The notes: generated by a model from the letters alone, not told the origin. DNA of 64,000 nt from Cryptomeria japonica (GCF_030272615.1 NC_081410.1:140468849-140532848); one strand, 5' to 3'; positions 46,050-58,465 are shown, numbered from the stretch's first letter. Made by a program: numbers and translations.

Positions 46050-48579
46050 TGTTGGTATTATGGATATGTTGCATTGGTTTTGTCAATGATGTCAACACTT
46101 GTCAACACTTATCCTTGTGTTGATCTTTGGTTATGTTCACCGACAAGACTCAGTGACTTATACACAGTCACCAATATCTGGTTCACCGACAAGTTATATT
46201 GTTCACTGGCACTAAGGATGACTTGTTATCATCTAGAGATCACTTGGTTTGGAGATTTGGTTATTGGTCTAATCAGTTTAACATATTTCTTGTTATCGGC
46301 AAATGGGTCTAGGTTATGGATCGGCATACATTATCTAATAACTCAATGATGAATGGATAGTACCAAACTGGTACTAAGAGGGGGGGGTGAATTAGTATAG
46401 GAAAAAACACAATCCTAAAACAGTTTGTCAACAGACACTGTGCTTTGACAGATAAACAGTAACACCGGTCTTAAACAGAGTACAACCGGTAGAACCCAGA
46501 ATAACTGAAACAAGCATAAACCGGTTGACACTTATCTTTTCATACAATGTAATACTTCATTTCCATTTCACCCTAGTGCATGAAGAGGTAATCTATCACC
46601 AAAAGATATATAAACAACTAGATCAACATGATTTACCTTCAGACGCAAATTACTCAAACCATCACATGAATAACACCACACATGACACACATATTTTTTA
46701 CGTGGAAACCCAACTAGGAAAAACCACAGTGGGGATGAATACCCACAAGCTGTTTTTGAACTCTTTAGAAGTCCACTCTATTAGGAGCCTTGTCTTGTTA
46801 AAGACTGATACAACAGGTTCTGTTAGGAACCGATCCTGTTAAGGATCACCCGGTTAAGGGTTAAACCCTGTTAAAGGTTACCTTGTTAGAGGATTTTAAG
46901 AACTCAATGGATTTGAGTTAGCCTATTAAAGGATTTACAATAAGCCAGTTAAAGGATTTACAGTAAGCCAGTTAAAGCTACCATGTTAAGGGATTTTCCA
47001 ACTGTTGAAGTGGTTAGAGATCAATAGGTATTACAATGATCTGGAAACAACACTCAATGCCAATGCAGATCCGCTTTAGCTCCTCTTCACCTTCTGCACT
47101 TACACTCTATAGGTATCACTTCTTTCTTTTGGTCTGGCAAGAACCACATATCTCTTCACTTAGATACTCACACACAACTTTTTCCAACAACTTCAACATG
47201 CAACACAACATCGACCTTATAGGAAACAGATAGGTCGGTAGCATAAACCCTAAACTCTAAACTTGTTAGGTTAAGCAATTCAAATGGTTCAATCCTAACC
47301 ATTGAGCATATTGTATTAAATGCAATAGTCCTGAGCCAATCTCAAGACGTTCTCCATCGTTCATTTTCCACCGATTTCATGATGGTTGATAACCCATCAC
47401 ACGTTATCATCGTTTATAGACTTCGCACATTCCTGAGGTAGATAGGAACAATCTCCTTCATGCAAGACCCTTCACATGCACAAGGCTGACGTGGCAACAT
47501 GATCTATTCTTCGTTACAATGCTAACTCATCACACAAAGTCACCGATTGAGTCACACAGGCTTGAGACACTTCAACCGAAAACCCTAAAGTTGAGACTAC
47601 CAACCGGTAGTCATACAAAGCTTCCATTTGTCGGTTCCCATAACCACATGCCGGTTCACCTTAAACAAACACACCACTTCACTTTGGCACAAATGCCGGT
47701 TCATAGTGTTATACCGGTTCTCACATATACCAGTTTTCTCCTCTTTAGCATATTGACATCAATGACAACATACAATGTCATCATGTCCTCATACCAATTC
47801 ACATAATGCCAACATTATCTATTCCAGATTAGCAGGACACATTATGGAGATGGTTTAATCAATTAATATTGTTGTTGAGCCGACATTATGCATTGCATCT
47901 TGACTTAATTGTAATAGATGTTATTATATTATTCTTAGTAAGTCGACCTACACATTTGGTCTTAGGGTTTGGTATATATGTAAGTTCTCAATTGTGAGAT
48001 TGATATAGGAGATGACATAAGGTATTATAAGGTTGTGATATTCGGTATATGCAAATATAAGTAGAGCTACTCACGTAGACATTATTTGAAGATTCAAGGA
48101 AGGTTTGAAGGAGACAATCAGAGCTTAACCGGTACTAAATCTAGCATTGGAGATGCTACTTTAAGCAATACATTATCATTGGATTTAATCATCCAATTGT
48201 AGTCAGTGTGATTCTCATTTTATGATTGAGCAGTCAGCTCTAGGCAGCTGGCCTATCTGCATGTGTAGACCCCATTTATGTACACATACTATTTGTAGTA
48301 GTATCATTTGATTATGGGTAAGGTTTCCCATAGTGGTTTTTCCCCTTACAGGGTTTCCACGTACAAATCTCTATGTTATGTGTTGTGGACATTATTTCTC
48401 TTTCTGTTTCATGCATTAAGTTTCACCGATACTGTTATTAACTCTTAATCTATTTACCGGCATTAAGTTTGGTTTAGTGGTATTAAGTATCAAGTTTGGT
48501 TAAAGTAAATTTAGGTTGAAATTAATAGACAACTGATTCACCCCCCCCCCCCCCTCTCAGTTGCCTCCAGGTTCTAACA
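46050..48579 (+). repeat. 3' LTR of Copia element H, split by a solo LTR
   Basis: TGTTGGTATT at 46050 to TTCTAACA at 48579. Own sequence is 46050-46336 plus 47821-48579. Homologous to the solo LTRs at 50525-51596 (minus) and 56292-57350 (plus). It has a 14-C run at 48541-48554 in the shared TTCACCCC(n)TCTCAGTTG signature. The right edge abuts a LINE remnant. Confidence 0.88.
46337..47814 (-). repeat. Solo LTR of the N family
   Basis: Flanked by TTATCT on both sides (46331-46336 and 47815-47820), and the host LTR is continuous when it is removed. It ends GCCAACA at the right. At the left, ten bases (AATAACTCAA) lie outside the family edge TGATGAATGG at 46347. A solo LTR normally arises by recombination between the two LTRs of one insertion. 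Confidence 0.8.
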
Positions 48580-49130
48580 ATAACCCCAACCACAACAGCC
48601 TTGTCACTTCTAGCAGTACCATCAAAATTAAGTTTATACCAACTTGGGATTGGTGGTTTCCATCTGGTGTTCCTCCTTACCAATATTTTGGAGTTGTCAA
48701 ACTCAGCATAAGTATTTGATAGGTCCTAGATTCTCACCATTTTGTCATTAAAATGGGTAGGAGGGTAGAATGGGCACTTCCCTATAGTCACCAATAATTT
48801 TTCCTTGAGTAGCTTATAAAGAATTATGAAAACTACCTCAACCGAGCTCTCCTCCCCCCTAGATTATGTTAAATTGTTCCTTCCACAATCTATATCCCTC
48901 ACGGGGGGATATGCCTCTAGAGCTATCTAACCAAAGGATTATAGGTAGGTCCCCACCATTTAATCGTAAACTATTTAAGGGAACTAATCCAAGTCCACTA
49001 AATTTCAAGCTTCGCAATAACTTTTTGCCAAATCTTGTGACCAAAATCACAATGGATAAATAAGTTAGGGATGGTATCCCCATCCTGATTACACAGAACA
49101 CACCTATCTGGTAATTGAAATACTTATAAA
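48580..49130 (-). pseudogene. LINE (L1-type) remnant: zf-RVT and RNase H start
   Basis: On the minus strand, LPDRCVLCNQDGDTIPNLF is followed by IHCDFGHKIW, the zf-RVT zinc-binding segment found after RT in plant LINEs. After a decayed linker with many stops, IPSWYKLNFDGTARSD marks the start of a plant RNase H-like (RVT_3) domain and is cut at 48580 by the Copia LTR. A dead fragment; the RT itself is not present. Confidence 0.75.
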
Positions 49131-49316
49131 CTTATAAACTATTTTGTTGATCAAGACACTCTAATTCTTATAAAATTGTTTGCGGTTTTACATTCATTAA
49201 TTCTAGAGCATTTGACATGTCGTGTTTAACTTCTTTGTCAAATCTATAATGTAATTAAATAAAATTAGTGTCTATTACATTTCTCCTCACTATGTGACAT
49301 TAGTAGCTTACCTATT
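49131..49316. other. AT-rich stretch without features
   Basis: Flank between the LINE remnant and the J LTR. No open frame or repeat recognised. Confidence 0.4.
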
Positions 49317-50369
49317 TGTAGTGTCGTCAATTATACACCCTTAATTGGGTCCTCTTTTATCACTGCACATATCATAAAATTGGGCCCTTAATCTTAAGTG
49401 TGCCCCTTTTTGTTCTATCCTTTTAATTAATTAATTCATCAAAGCCCTAATTAGATCCTATTTTGACCTTCAAGGCCCAACTTTACATATCTAAACACTT
49501 TGAATTATCGCACCAACTTTGGAACCACCTTATAATCATGATACCTTGCATCCCTAAAAATTTGGAAAAAGGTGATTAGACTGGTATGAATCACACCGAT
49601 CCTGCCTTTTTCTCCCCGAATTTCAGGATCATGTTATGGTAGTATTATAATGTTTAAATCTCTCTTTTTGTGAAACAATATAAATTCTAGGTCGGCCTAT
49701 GATCAAAAACAAAGTTAGGGTTTCATATATATAGCCTTTTCTTTCCTCATTTGAAGGATCCATTCTCTAGTAATTGAAGAATCCTCTTATGAAGTGAAAG
49801 TATACATTATGTGTAGTCTTCAATCAAAAAAATCAAGCATTCATGAAGTCTTCATCAACTATTTTCATCATCAATTGAAGGTTTGAAGATATTGAAGAAT
49901 AATAGGAGATCACGGACTATTGATTGGCTTGTACCTCTATCTTAGGGTTTGGTATGGTTTCATGTTATTTTCATATCTTTGTATGAGTTTTACAACATTC
50001 ATTTTCAGATCGACATTATTGGTTTAGATCCATTATTACATCTTTGATTTAAAGCATTCTCTTTGACATTATGTTCATTTAGGGTTTATACTCAAAGCAT
50101 AGCCTAGAACTCTAATTCTTTCATTCTATCTCATTTAGAATATTGTAAACATATAATTTTATAGCACACACACATTTCAATACATTAGTGGCTATTTGTG
50201 GAGGTGGAAATCAATAAATAAAGGGGTTTGACTAAGGAAAACCCCTATATAGCCATCCAAACACTGTTTTTCAAGTTATAGGTGTAGGTACAAAAATTTG
50301 ATGGAGCTGCAATCATCAGGAAAGCTAGAAGTTGTAGGTATAGGTCTAGATCCAAAAGGAGGTCCTAGA

Positions 50370-52667
50370 TGTTGGCCATTTGGAGGAATATATTATATAT
50401 TGCATTGATGATTTGTCATTGATGTTAACACTATCTACTTTAGATGCTTTATCGACACCCTTCTGGTCCCAGTAGGATGTTTGGGTTCTGGTTGGTTTGG
50501 ATACAACATGATCCGATATGCTCTTGTTAGGCCCTGGAGGTAACTGAGATGGGGGCTGAATCAGTTGTCAATTAATTTCAACCTAAATATAACTTAATCA
50601 AACTTGATACATAATACCAGTAAACCAAACTTAATGTTGGTAGATAGATGAGCAATTAATATTAATATCGGTGAAACTCAATGCATAGAACAGAAAGAGA
50701 AACAACATCCACAACACATAACACAAAGATGTGTATGTGGAAACCCTATAAGGGGAGAAACCATGATGGGAAACCTTACCCACAATTAGATGATACTACT
50801 GCATATAGTATGTGTATACAAATGGGGTTTGCACATGCAGAAAGGCCAACCGCCTAGAGCTCACTGCTCAATCACAAAATAAGAGTCACACTAACTACAA
50901 TTGGATGATTAAATCCAATGATAATGTACTACTCAAAGTAGCATCTCCAATGTTGGATTCAGTATTGGTTAAGCTCTGATAATCACCTTCAAACCTTCCT
51001 TGAACCTTCTCTATGGTCTTCTCATTCGCACATACCATGTTACAATACCATAACCATATACTATCTCTCTATGCTCCTACTTCATCTCACAAATGAGCTC
51101 TTACATATATACCAAAACCTAAGACCAAATGTGTAGGTCGGCTAATTAAGAATATTATAATTAAATCAATAACAAATAAGTCAAGACGCGATGCATCATG
51201 TCGGATCAATAAATTTACAACAATATCCAATTAATTAATCATCTCCATAACGTGTCGTGCTGATCTGGAATAGGTAATGCATGTCGGTCCATAACCTAGA
51301 CCAATTTGGCGGTAACAGCAAATATGTCAACCCGATTAGACCAATAATCAAAATACCAAAACCAAGTGTCCAAACCATGTCTTCAACATAACCAAGTGAT
51401 CTCGAGATGATAACAAGTCATCCTTAGTGCCAGTGTACAATATAACCTGTCGGTGAATAATATATCGATGACTGTGCATAAGTCACTGAACATGTCAGTG
51501 AACATAATGTGTTGATTCAACATAACCAAAGATCTCCATAAGGATAAGTGATGACATCAATGACAAAACCAATGAAACACATCCATAATACCAACAACTC
51601 TAGTTTTATTTGGTTATGGAATTGCCTTATTCGTGATACTCATATTTCATATTCAGTAAGTTGGTTTTGATCTGGTGATCAGATGCTATCGTATTTCCTT
51701 AGAAGCCTAGCTTGTGGTTCCAGCGAGAGTTTCACCAGAAGATCTTTGATGATATGCATAAGTGGTGTTGGTGCAGCTTCTAGTATGGTTTCAGGATGTT
51801 GATGGTGATCATGTTCAAGACTTGGTCGATTGGGATCATTACTTTAGAGTGTGGACCTATATTGGGTCCCGGTTGATCTAGGTTATGGACCAGCTTAATG
51901 TAACATGTGGATTGGAACTCTCGATGTGTTTCTGGGATGTCTTATGGGTTGGATATTATTTCTTTGGTCTAAGGTTGACATATTTTGTAATTATGTAATT
52001 TTTTTATTATTTGGTGGCTGACCTGATTGTTTATGGTCGAGGGTTTGTATATATATGTTGTAAGATCTCATTGTAGATCATCAGGATATAGGAACAGGAT
52101 ATGGATATGTAATGTGCGAATACTATAATATCATTCAGGAAAAGGATTTGGTCAATCATTAGAGATCGAGTTGGGTTTATGTAAGAGGATCTAGTCCTTT
52201 GGTATTGAGCTTAACTAGAACTGCACTCATGCATAGGAGATGATATCTTTGTAGTTCATTCCTTCTTCTGGATTGTAGTCTAGATTTCTATGTAGTCGAT
52301 GAGACTCCTTTTGTGATGAGCAGTGTGCTCTAGGTTGTTGGCCTTCCTGCAAGTATAGGCCCCTCAATTGTAGTTCACATACTTACTGCAAAATTATTAT
52401 CTGACTATGGGTAGGCTTCCCACCTTGGTTTTTCCCTTTACCAGGATTTCCACATATAAATCTTGGTGTCATGTGGATGGTATTTATTTTTTTATTATTG
52501 TTTATGCTTAATTGGTTTAATTGCTATTCCGGTATTTGGTTTAAGCATTCTAGTATTAATGTTTTGGGTTCTGGTATTAAAGTCTTAATTGCTAAATGTT
52601 CTGGTAATCTATGACAACTAATTCACCCCCCATCTCAGTTGTCTTCTGAGATTTGAATTGTCTAACA
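50370..52667 (+). repeat. Solo LTR inside the J LTR
   Basis: TGTTGGCCAT to TGTCTAACA with a perfect TSD CTAGA (50365-50369 and 52668-52672). No PBS or internal sequence. It is itself split by the next entry. It carries the GTAGGCTTCCCACC...GGTTTTTCCC and TTCACCCCCCATCTCAG signatures. Confidence 0.88.
50525..51596 (-). repeat. Solo LTR of the H family, nested
   Basis: TGTTAGGCCC to ATACCAACA, minus orientation. Flanks GCTCT (50520-50524) and ACTCT (51597-51601) differ at one base. The third layer at this place: solo LTR in solo LTR in Gypsy LTR. Confidence 0.85.
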
Positions 52668-53183
52668 CTAGATCCTTAGGATAGGAGAGCCCAACACACT
52701 AGTCCAGGACCAGAGCGCCTAGCGTCCTAGTACTCTGTATTTCTTGGATTTCTATGGAAGTTCCACATCTCAAAGCTTCAATTTGTAGATTCTAGAAGAT
52801 TAGCTCAGTACAATAACATAGACCAGAGCACATAGTGCCTTGGTCTAGCTCAATTCAATTTTGTTTATGGTGACAGATGCACATTTGAGTTTCATTCCTA
52901 GTTTTGTAGTTTGTGTCTCAATTTCAGTTCTACATTTTCTACTATTTCATTTTATGTTATCAATATTGCTCATCTCCTTTTCTTAGTTTGTCATTTGCTT
53001 GCTTTTATCTCATCTCCTCTTCATAGCAATAAAAAAATAGAAATCCTCAAGATATTCCTTAACTCTCTTCCATAACAAGGAGTCAAAGTGGATCATCTCC
53101 TCAGAAGCTTTCATATTCCAATGTATGAATCAAAGAGGGATTAGTTCCTAATTCATTTGATTACATTTTCATCCTACACATTT

Positions 53184-53202
53184 TGGTGAACCCGACATGA
53201 AC
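53184..53202 (+). other. Primer-binding site of Gypsy element J
   Basis: TGGTGAACCCGACATGAAC, one base from the PBS of A and B. Confidence 0.75.
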
Positions 53203-53427
53203 CCAACCTTCTTAGATCTACATTTATTGGTTAGATCTAGTTATTATATGTTTCTTTTAATTTAAAAACATAAAAATCCCCAAAATATTGTTGTATGTAT
53301 TGTGTATTTTAGGTTTTGTATGCATTTTTCATTTCTAATATGTCGGATCTTTATTTGCTCTTGATGAGTTTTTATACCCTAAGCCTTCTAAAACAACACT
53401 TTGCCAAAGGTTAATTAACCTTTTACT

Positions 53428-54460
53428 ATGCCATTTCATAGTGATGATGGAGATAAGTTGAATGACTCTCCCTATGATGTTTTTCCTATCAAATCATCCT
53501 CCAAATCTAGTAACATGGTGGGTTATAACAATCCCCTTTATGATGACTTGTCTCCTTTTGAATCTAAACACAAGCCATTTATTATACATGACCATGCTAG
53601 GTTGGATGATTCTCTTAATGATTTCATGTCTATTACAACTTCAAACAATTATCACACATCTAAGAGGTTAATTAATATGATAAATGTGAGTGAATATAAC
53701 TTTCAAACACCTCCTAGTAAACCCCTCTTTATGGTTCAAGGTTCTAGTCCTTCTCCAACATCAAAACCTCTTAACAAGCCTATCTTTGTGGTTCAAGTTG
53801 GTTATAGTAATGATGCCTTTTGCACACCCAACAAACCTATTATAGCAGTGCAAGGAGGGTATCCCACTAAGAGTCCTTATGAGTATGCTAAAAAAATTAC
53901 TAGATAGAGTTATAATTTCATTGCTAATACATACAACATAAAGAACAATATGAAAGCTAATCCTCCTTAGGTAATTCCATCTTTACTTCCTACTTCTCAA
54001 CTTATTCTTCCACAAGCACCTCGTATTTCACAAACTCTTGGTAAAGAGTATGACCTTATTGAACAACTTAAAGCTACTCCCATCAAGATATCTCTTTGGT
54101 GTATAATTAAAACTTCATCCATGCATCATGGGTTGTTACAAGATGCTTTAAAACTATTAGATGTCCCACCTATAGTGACACCTAAAAATATGGCTTCTTT
54201 GATTAACTCCAGGACAACACCTAAAGCTCAAATTATATTCACACAAGATGAATTGCCTTCTCATGAAATTCAACACCAATATGATCCCCTTATGGTCATT
54301 GTCCTTATTAATGGTAATGCTATAAGATGAACCATTGTTGATAATGGCTCTAGCCATAATGTTTGTAGTGTTAGTCTATTACACAAGATTAAGGTGGACA
54401 CGTCTCTTATTAAACTAGATTCTCTTACTATTTGTGGCTTTTATAATATCGCTAGGTATT
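53428..54460 (+). pseudogene. Gypsy gag and protease remains of element J
   Basis: Starts at ATG 53428 (MPFHSDDGDKLND). A Pro/Ser-rich part with repeats of KPI(F/I)xVQxG follows (PNKPIIAVQGGYP, NKPIFVVQVGYS). Stops occur at 53905, 53968 and 54328. Near the end, a retropepsin entry TIVDNGSSHNVCS (the DNG form common in plant Gypsy) and LDSLTICGF are seen. The frame is cut at 54460 where other repeat DNA begins. No RT is left. A dead fragment of a Gypsy element; the lineage is unresolved. Confidence 0.75.
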
Positions 54461-56291
54461 TGTTAGATATTATTCTTGGCATTAGATTGTCATTGATGTC
54501 AACAATTGAGAAGATGCAGTGGAGAGGTTAGACAAGTTACAGTGGAGAGATCAGATTAACAGGTTGGCAAAAGTGTTGTTGCAGCATCATATAACACACC
54601 GTGTTATATGCAAAAGGAGATACAGGAGGAATACATGAAGTGTGTCATTGGGACATAAAAATGGACAAGGATACAAGCAATTGTGTTGAAAATGTATTGT
54701 GAAATCTGGTCTAACTCAAAAAAAGATAGCTGTAGTTGTCAATAACACGCAAGTTATCGCATGTAGTTATAGGGAGTATCAGTCGCAGTTGTCAATAACA
54801 TGTAAGTTATCGCTATCTACGAAGCTACAAAATGTGACTATAGATGTAAATAAAATGATGGGTTATTCGTGTTGGTCTATCGGGATGTCAATAAAATGAT
54901 GGTTATGTGGCCCTCGCCATCCCGCAGCAAGAGACACTTAAGGCAAAACACTCTACGGTCTAGTCGCTAAAGTGTGACAGAGATGTCAATAACATGCAAG
55001 TTATGTTTCTCATCTTATGTCGCAACATGTTATTCGTTGTTAGATAACCTTGTGGGATAACACTTAAGTGAAGTAAACAATGAACCTCCTTATCCTACAA
55101 CATGTTATTCATTGTTAGATAACCTTGTAGGATAACACTTAAGTGAAGCATAAGATATTTCCTGCTATCCCGCTACATGTTATATAGGGTAAGATAATCT
55201 TGTGGGATAACATGAAGGTAGAAGTGTGAGGTTATCTCGTTATCCTGTGGCATGTTATTCAATAAACAAAGGTAAATAAGGCACCTCATTATCCCGCATC
55301 GTGCAAACTTGGAGAGAGATGAGCATGTGGGGTGAAAATACCAAAGGGAATAGATGGATCCTATTAGCCTACATGATAAGAAGGCCTGAGAGGAAATGAC
55401 ATGGGATAAGGGAATCAATAAAAAGAACGTTATTTTTCCTGCTCGCATGAAGGAAGAGTTGCTAATTCACGACGCGTAAAACATGCATGTCATATGATTT
55501 GAAGAACACATGTGCATAACACACGAATCTAACATGGATTTTCTCTCACACGTGGATTTTTTTGTCAAGAGAGGGAGCTGTTGATGGGTCCCACCATCTG
55601 CCAAGTTTCTAAGTGATATGTGAAAGATTAGGTAGACAAATCTTATGAAAAATCTTTGAAACCAAAAATGAAATGCATCTCAAAGAAGATTTTCCAATTT
55701 GAGCAACAAACTGGAAGAGTAGTTAATGCTGAGTAGAGCGGTAACTAAAGATATGATTTTCAAAATGGGGGTTGAGTGCAGAATCAAAATTGATTATAGA
55801 GATTGGGGTACTCTCAAATAAAGATGGAGTGACACTGACATTTAATGCAAACATATACTGCAGAAGGTGGAGTAGCTCTAAAATAATCTAAAAATCTATA
55901 AATGGAATGCAAAATCCAAAATTACTAAAAATAGTAATCCATGCTCAAAGATACAATCTGATTTGAGAAGGATTCCAAAGGGATCATTTATAATCAATGG
56001 CTAGTTGTCTTGATAGAATGATCATAGGATCAAATCAATAGGAAGATGGGATTTCTCAGATGTTGAGAAGATTCCTTTTTAATTAATTCATCCTTGGAGG
56101 GAAAATCTTGTTGTACATAGATTGCCACTAAGTGAAGTTAGTGGATAGTTAAGAAGAGTTGTAATAGAGAGGTTGTTGGAGATGTGCAAAAAGGGGAAGC
56201 TCTGCAAAATTAGAAGAGTGAAGTGAAGAGATAGTGAAAAATAGAGGTTGCAGAAAAGCGTTTTTCATAGGTGTCAATAAGACAAAGTCAG
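54461..56291. repeat. Unresolved LTR-like and tandem repeat DNA
   Basis: No gene in 1.8 kb. It begins TGTTAGATATTATTC...GTCATTGATGTCAAC, like the start of a Copia-type LTR, after GTATT. It contains CAATAACA(C/T)G(C/T)AAGTTATCG repeated near 54740 and 54795, a 75-bp array, and a purine-rich GTCAAGAGAGGGAGC followed by TGTTGATGGG at 55580, which may be a PPT and LTR start. I could not pair ends. Confidence 0.5.
55005..55300. repeat. 75-bp tandem repeat, four diverged units
   Basis: Equal points (A/G)ACATGTTAT at about 55024, 55099, 55174 and 55249. Units contain TTATCC(C/T) and GGGATAAC in opposite sense, so each can form a hairpin. Confidence 0.8.
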
Positions 56292-57350
56292 TGTTGGTAT
56301 TATGGATATGTTGTATTGGTTTTGTCATTGATGTCAAACACTTATCAACACTTATCCTTCTAGAGATCTTTGGTTATGTTCACCAACAAGTTCGGGGACT
56401 TAAGCACAGTCACCGGTATTTGGTTCACCGGCACTAAGGATGACTTGTTATCATCTGGAGATCACTTGGTTATGTCGAAGACATGGTTTGGACACTTGGT
56501 TTTGATGATTTGGTTATTGGTCTAATTGGGTTGACATATTTGTTGTTACCAGAAAATTGGTCTAGGTTATGGACCAGCAAGCATTATCTATTCCAGATTA
56601 GTATGACACATTATGGAGATGGTTTAATCAATTGGTATTATTGTTGAGCCGACATGATGCATCGCATCTTGTCTTATTGTAATTGATTTTATTGTAATAT
56701 TCTTAATTAGCCGACCTACACATTTGATCTTAGGTTTTGGTATATATGTAAGATCTCATTTGTGAGATAATGTAATAGGTAGAAGGAAGATAACGGTATA
56801 TGGTTATGGTATTGTAACATGGTATGTGAGAATATTGAATATCATATGAGAAGACCATAGAGAAGGTTCAAGGAAGGTTTGAAGAAGACTATCAGAGCTT
56901 AACCGATACTAAATCCAACATTGGAGATGCTACTTTGAGCAGTACATTATCATTGGATTTAAGCATCCAATTGTAGTCAGTGTGACTCCCATCTTGTGAT
57001 TGAGTAGTGAGCTCTAGGCAACTAACCTTTCTGCATGTGCAGACCCCATTTGTATACACATACTATCTACAGTAGTATCATCTGATTGTGGGTAAGGTTT
57101 GCCATCATGGTGTTTCCCCTTATAGGGTTTCCACATACAAATATCTATGTAATATGTTATGGATGTTGTTTCTCTTTCTATTTCATGCATTAAGTTTCAC
57201 CGGTATTGATATTAAGTGTTAATTTATTTACTTGAATTAAGTTTGGTTTACTGATATTAAGTATCAAGTTTGATTAAGTTATATTTCGGTTGAAATTATT
57301 AAACAACTGATTCACCCCCCCCGCTTCTTAGTTGCCTCTGAGTCCTAACA
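56292..57350 (+). repeat. Solo LTR of the H family
   Basis: TGTTGGTATT to GTCCTAACA with flanks GTCAG (56287-56291) and GTCGG (57351-57355), one mismatch. No PBS after it. It shares TTCAAGGAAGGT, GTGGGTAAGGTTTGCC and TTCACCCCCCCC with the H 3' LTR. Confidence 0.85.
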
Positions 57351-57591
57351 GTCGGGTCTGTCAACACTATAGAAAATTTATGTGTAGAAAATTTTAAAGT
57401 GAGGAGGAGATCAGTTGCAAAAAGAAGTAGAAGCAAAGAGCAAGAAAATAGGAGAATGGAGATTACAAGATGAGGTCAGTGATTAAAGAGAAGAGTGCAT
57501 AAGATAAAGAGAAGAGATAGACATGGAGAAAAAGTGTGGGATAGTTGTTGAAGAGAAGAGGAAGAAAGAGTTGTGACTGGAGAAAAGAGAC
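57351..57591. other. Purine-rich stretch upstream of element F
   Basis: 240 bp rich in GAGAAG/AAGAGA, no open frame. It probably joins 60985 onward once F is removed (AAAAGAGA then TAAGTGCACAG), that is, leader DNA of copy K. Confidence 0.45.
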
Positions 57592-57603
57592 TCTGATACC
57601 AAT

Positions 57604-58465
57604 TAGAATCAATGACAGTCGCAAAGACACTGAGAGGGGGCGGTGAATTAGTGTCTAACCGGTTAGTAGAAGATTTAAACTTATTAAAAACTTAAGAATT
57701 ATTGCAACAAATATGAATAAGAATTAATGCAACAAATATGAATAACAATTAAGATTTAAACTTATTAAAAACTTAAGATTTAAACTGGTAAATAAGAATT
57801 AATGCAACAAATATGAATAACAAAGATAGCATAGAGAACACACCATAACACAAGATATTTAATGAGGAAACCTGATATGGGAAAAACCTCGGTGGTATTT
57901 GTGACCCACAATATTCACTCACTGGCCAATGAATAAATATTACTTACATGAGGGGCCTACACATGTAGAAAGGCTAGCACCCTAGAGCTCACTACTCAAC
58001 TACAAGATAGAAGTCTCACTGACTTACAAAATGGATTATCAAAATCCAATGCAATGTATTACTTCAGATCAGCATCAACTATGACAGGTTCAGTATCATT
58101 TTAAGCTCAGTCTATAACCAGAACCTTTGTTGTCAACTATATCAACTTATACAAAATATCATCTATTCCTCTCTCTCTCTCATCACAAAATGACCTATAA
58201 GATCTCATACATATATGAGTCTTTTACAATATGCCATGTCGGCTTTTACAAGAGATAATTACATTATAAAACAATAAACAAAAGTTTATTCCATGTCAAC
58301 TTGAGTGTCGGTAAGCATTGTAGCCGTTGTCGGTGAAGTGTCTTCTGGTCTATGTAGAAATCTATTGTTGGTGTCGGTAACTGCCGGTGGGTTTCCGGAT
58401 GATTGCCAATTGGTTGCCATCAATGACAACATCAACTGTTCTCATAAGAGTGCAGAATGCCAACA
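57604..58465 (-). repeat. 3' LTR of element F
   Basis: 862 bp. Lacks the final three bases (TGT on the plus strand) present at the 60186 copy, and is followed on its 3' side by a PBS-like tail. It holds a duplicated AACTTATTAAAAACTTAAGA near 57675-57780 that the other LTR lacks, explaining its greater length. Confidence 0.85.

Larger units (their letters stand above)
49317..53180 (+). repeat. 5' LTR of Gypsy element J, holding nested solo LTRs
   Basis: Starts TGTAGTGTCGTC and ends CCTACACA at 53180, right before a PBS. Without the 50370-52672 insertion it is about 1.56 kb. The start resembles the TGTAGCGTCC of A and B. Near 52700 it carries ACCAGAGCGCCTAGCGTCCT, a faint relative of the A/B minisatellite unit. 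These shared points suggest a distant common origin with A and B. Confidence 0.75.

Noticed and set aside
46005-46349. 114-codon frame in the H 3' LTR
   Set aside because: Starts in the 3' untranslated part and crosses into the LTR; no conserved product in the sister LTRs.
54738-55300. CRISPR-like array
   Set aside because: Units are adjacent and diverged, without unique spacers; plant nuclear context.
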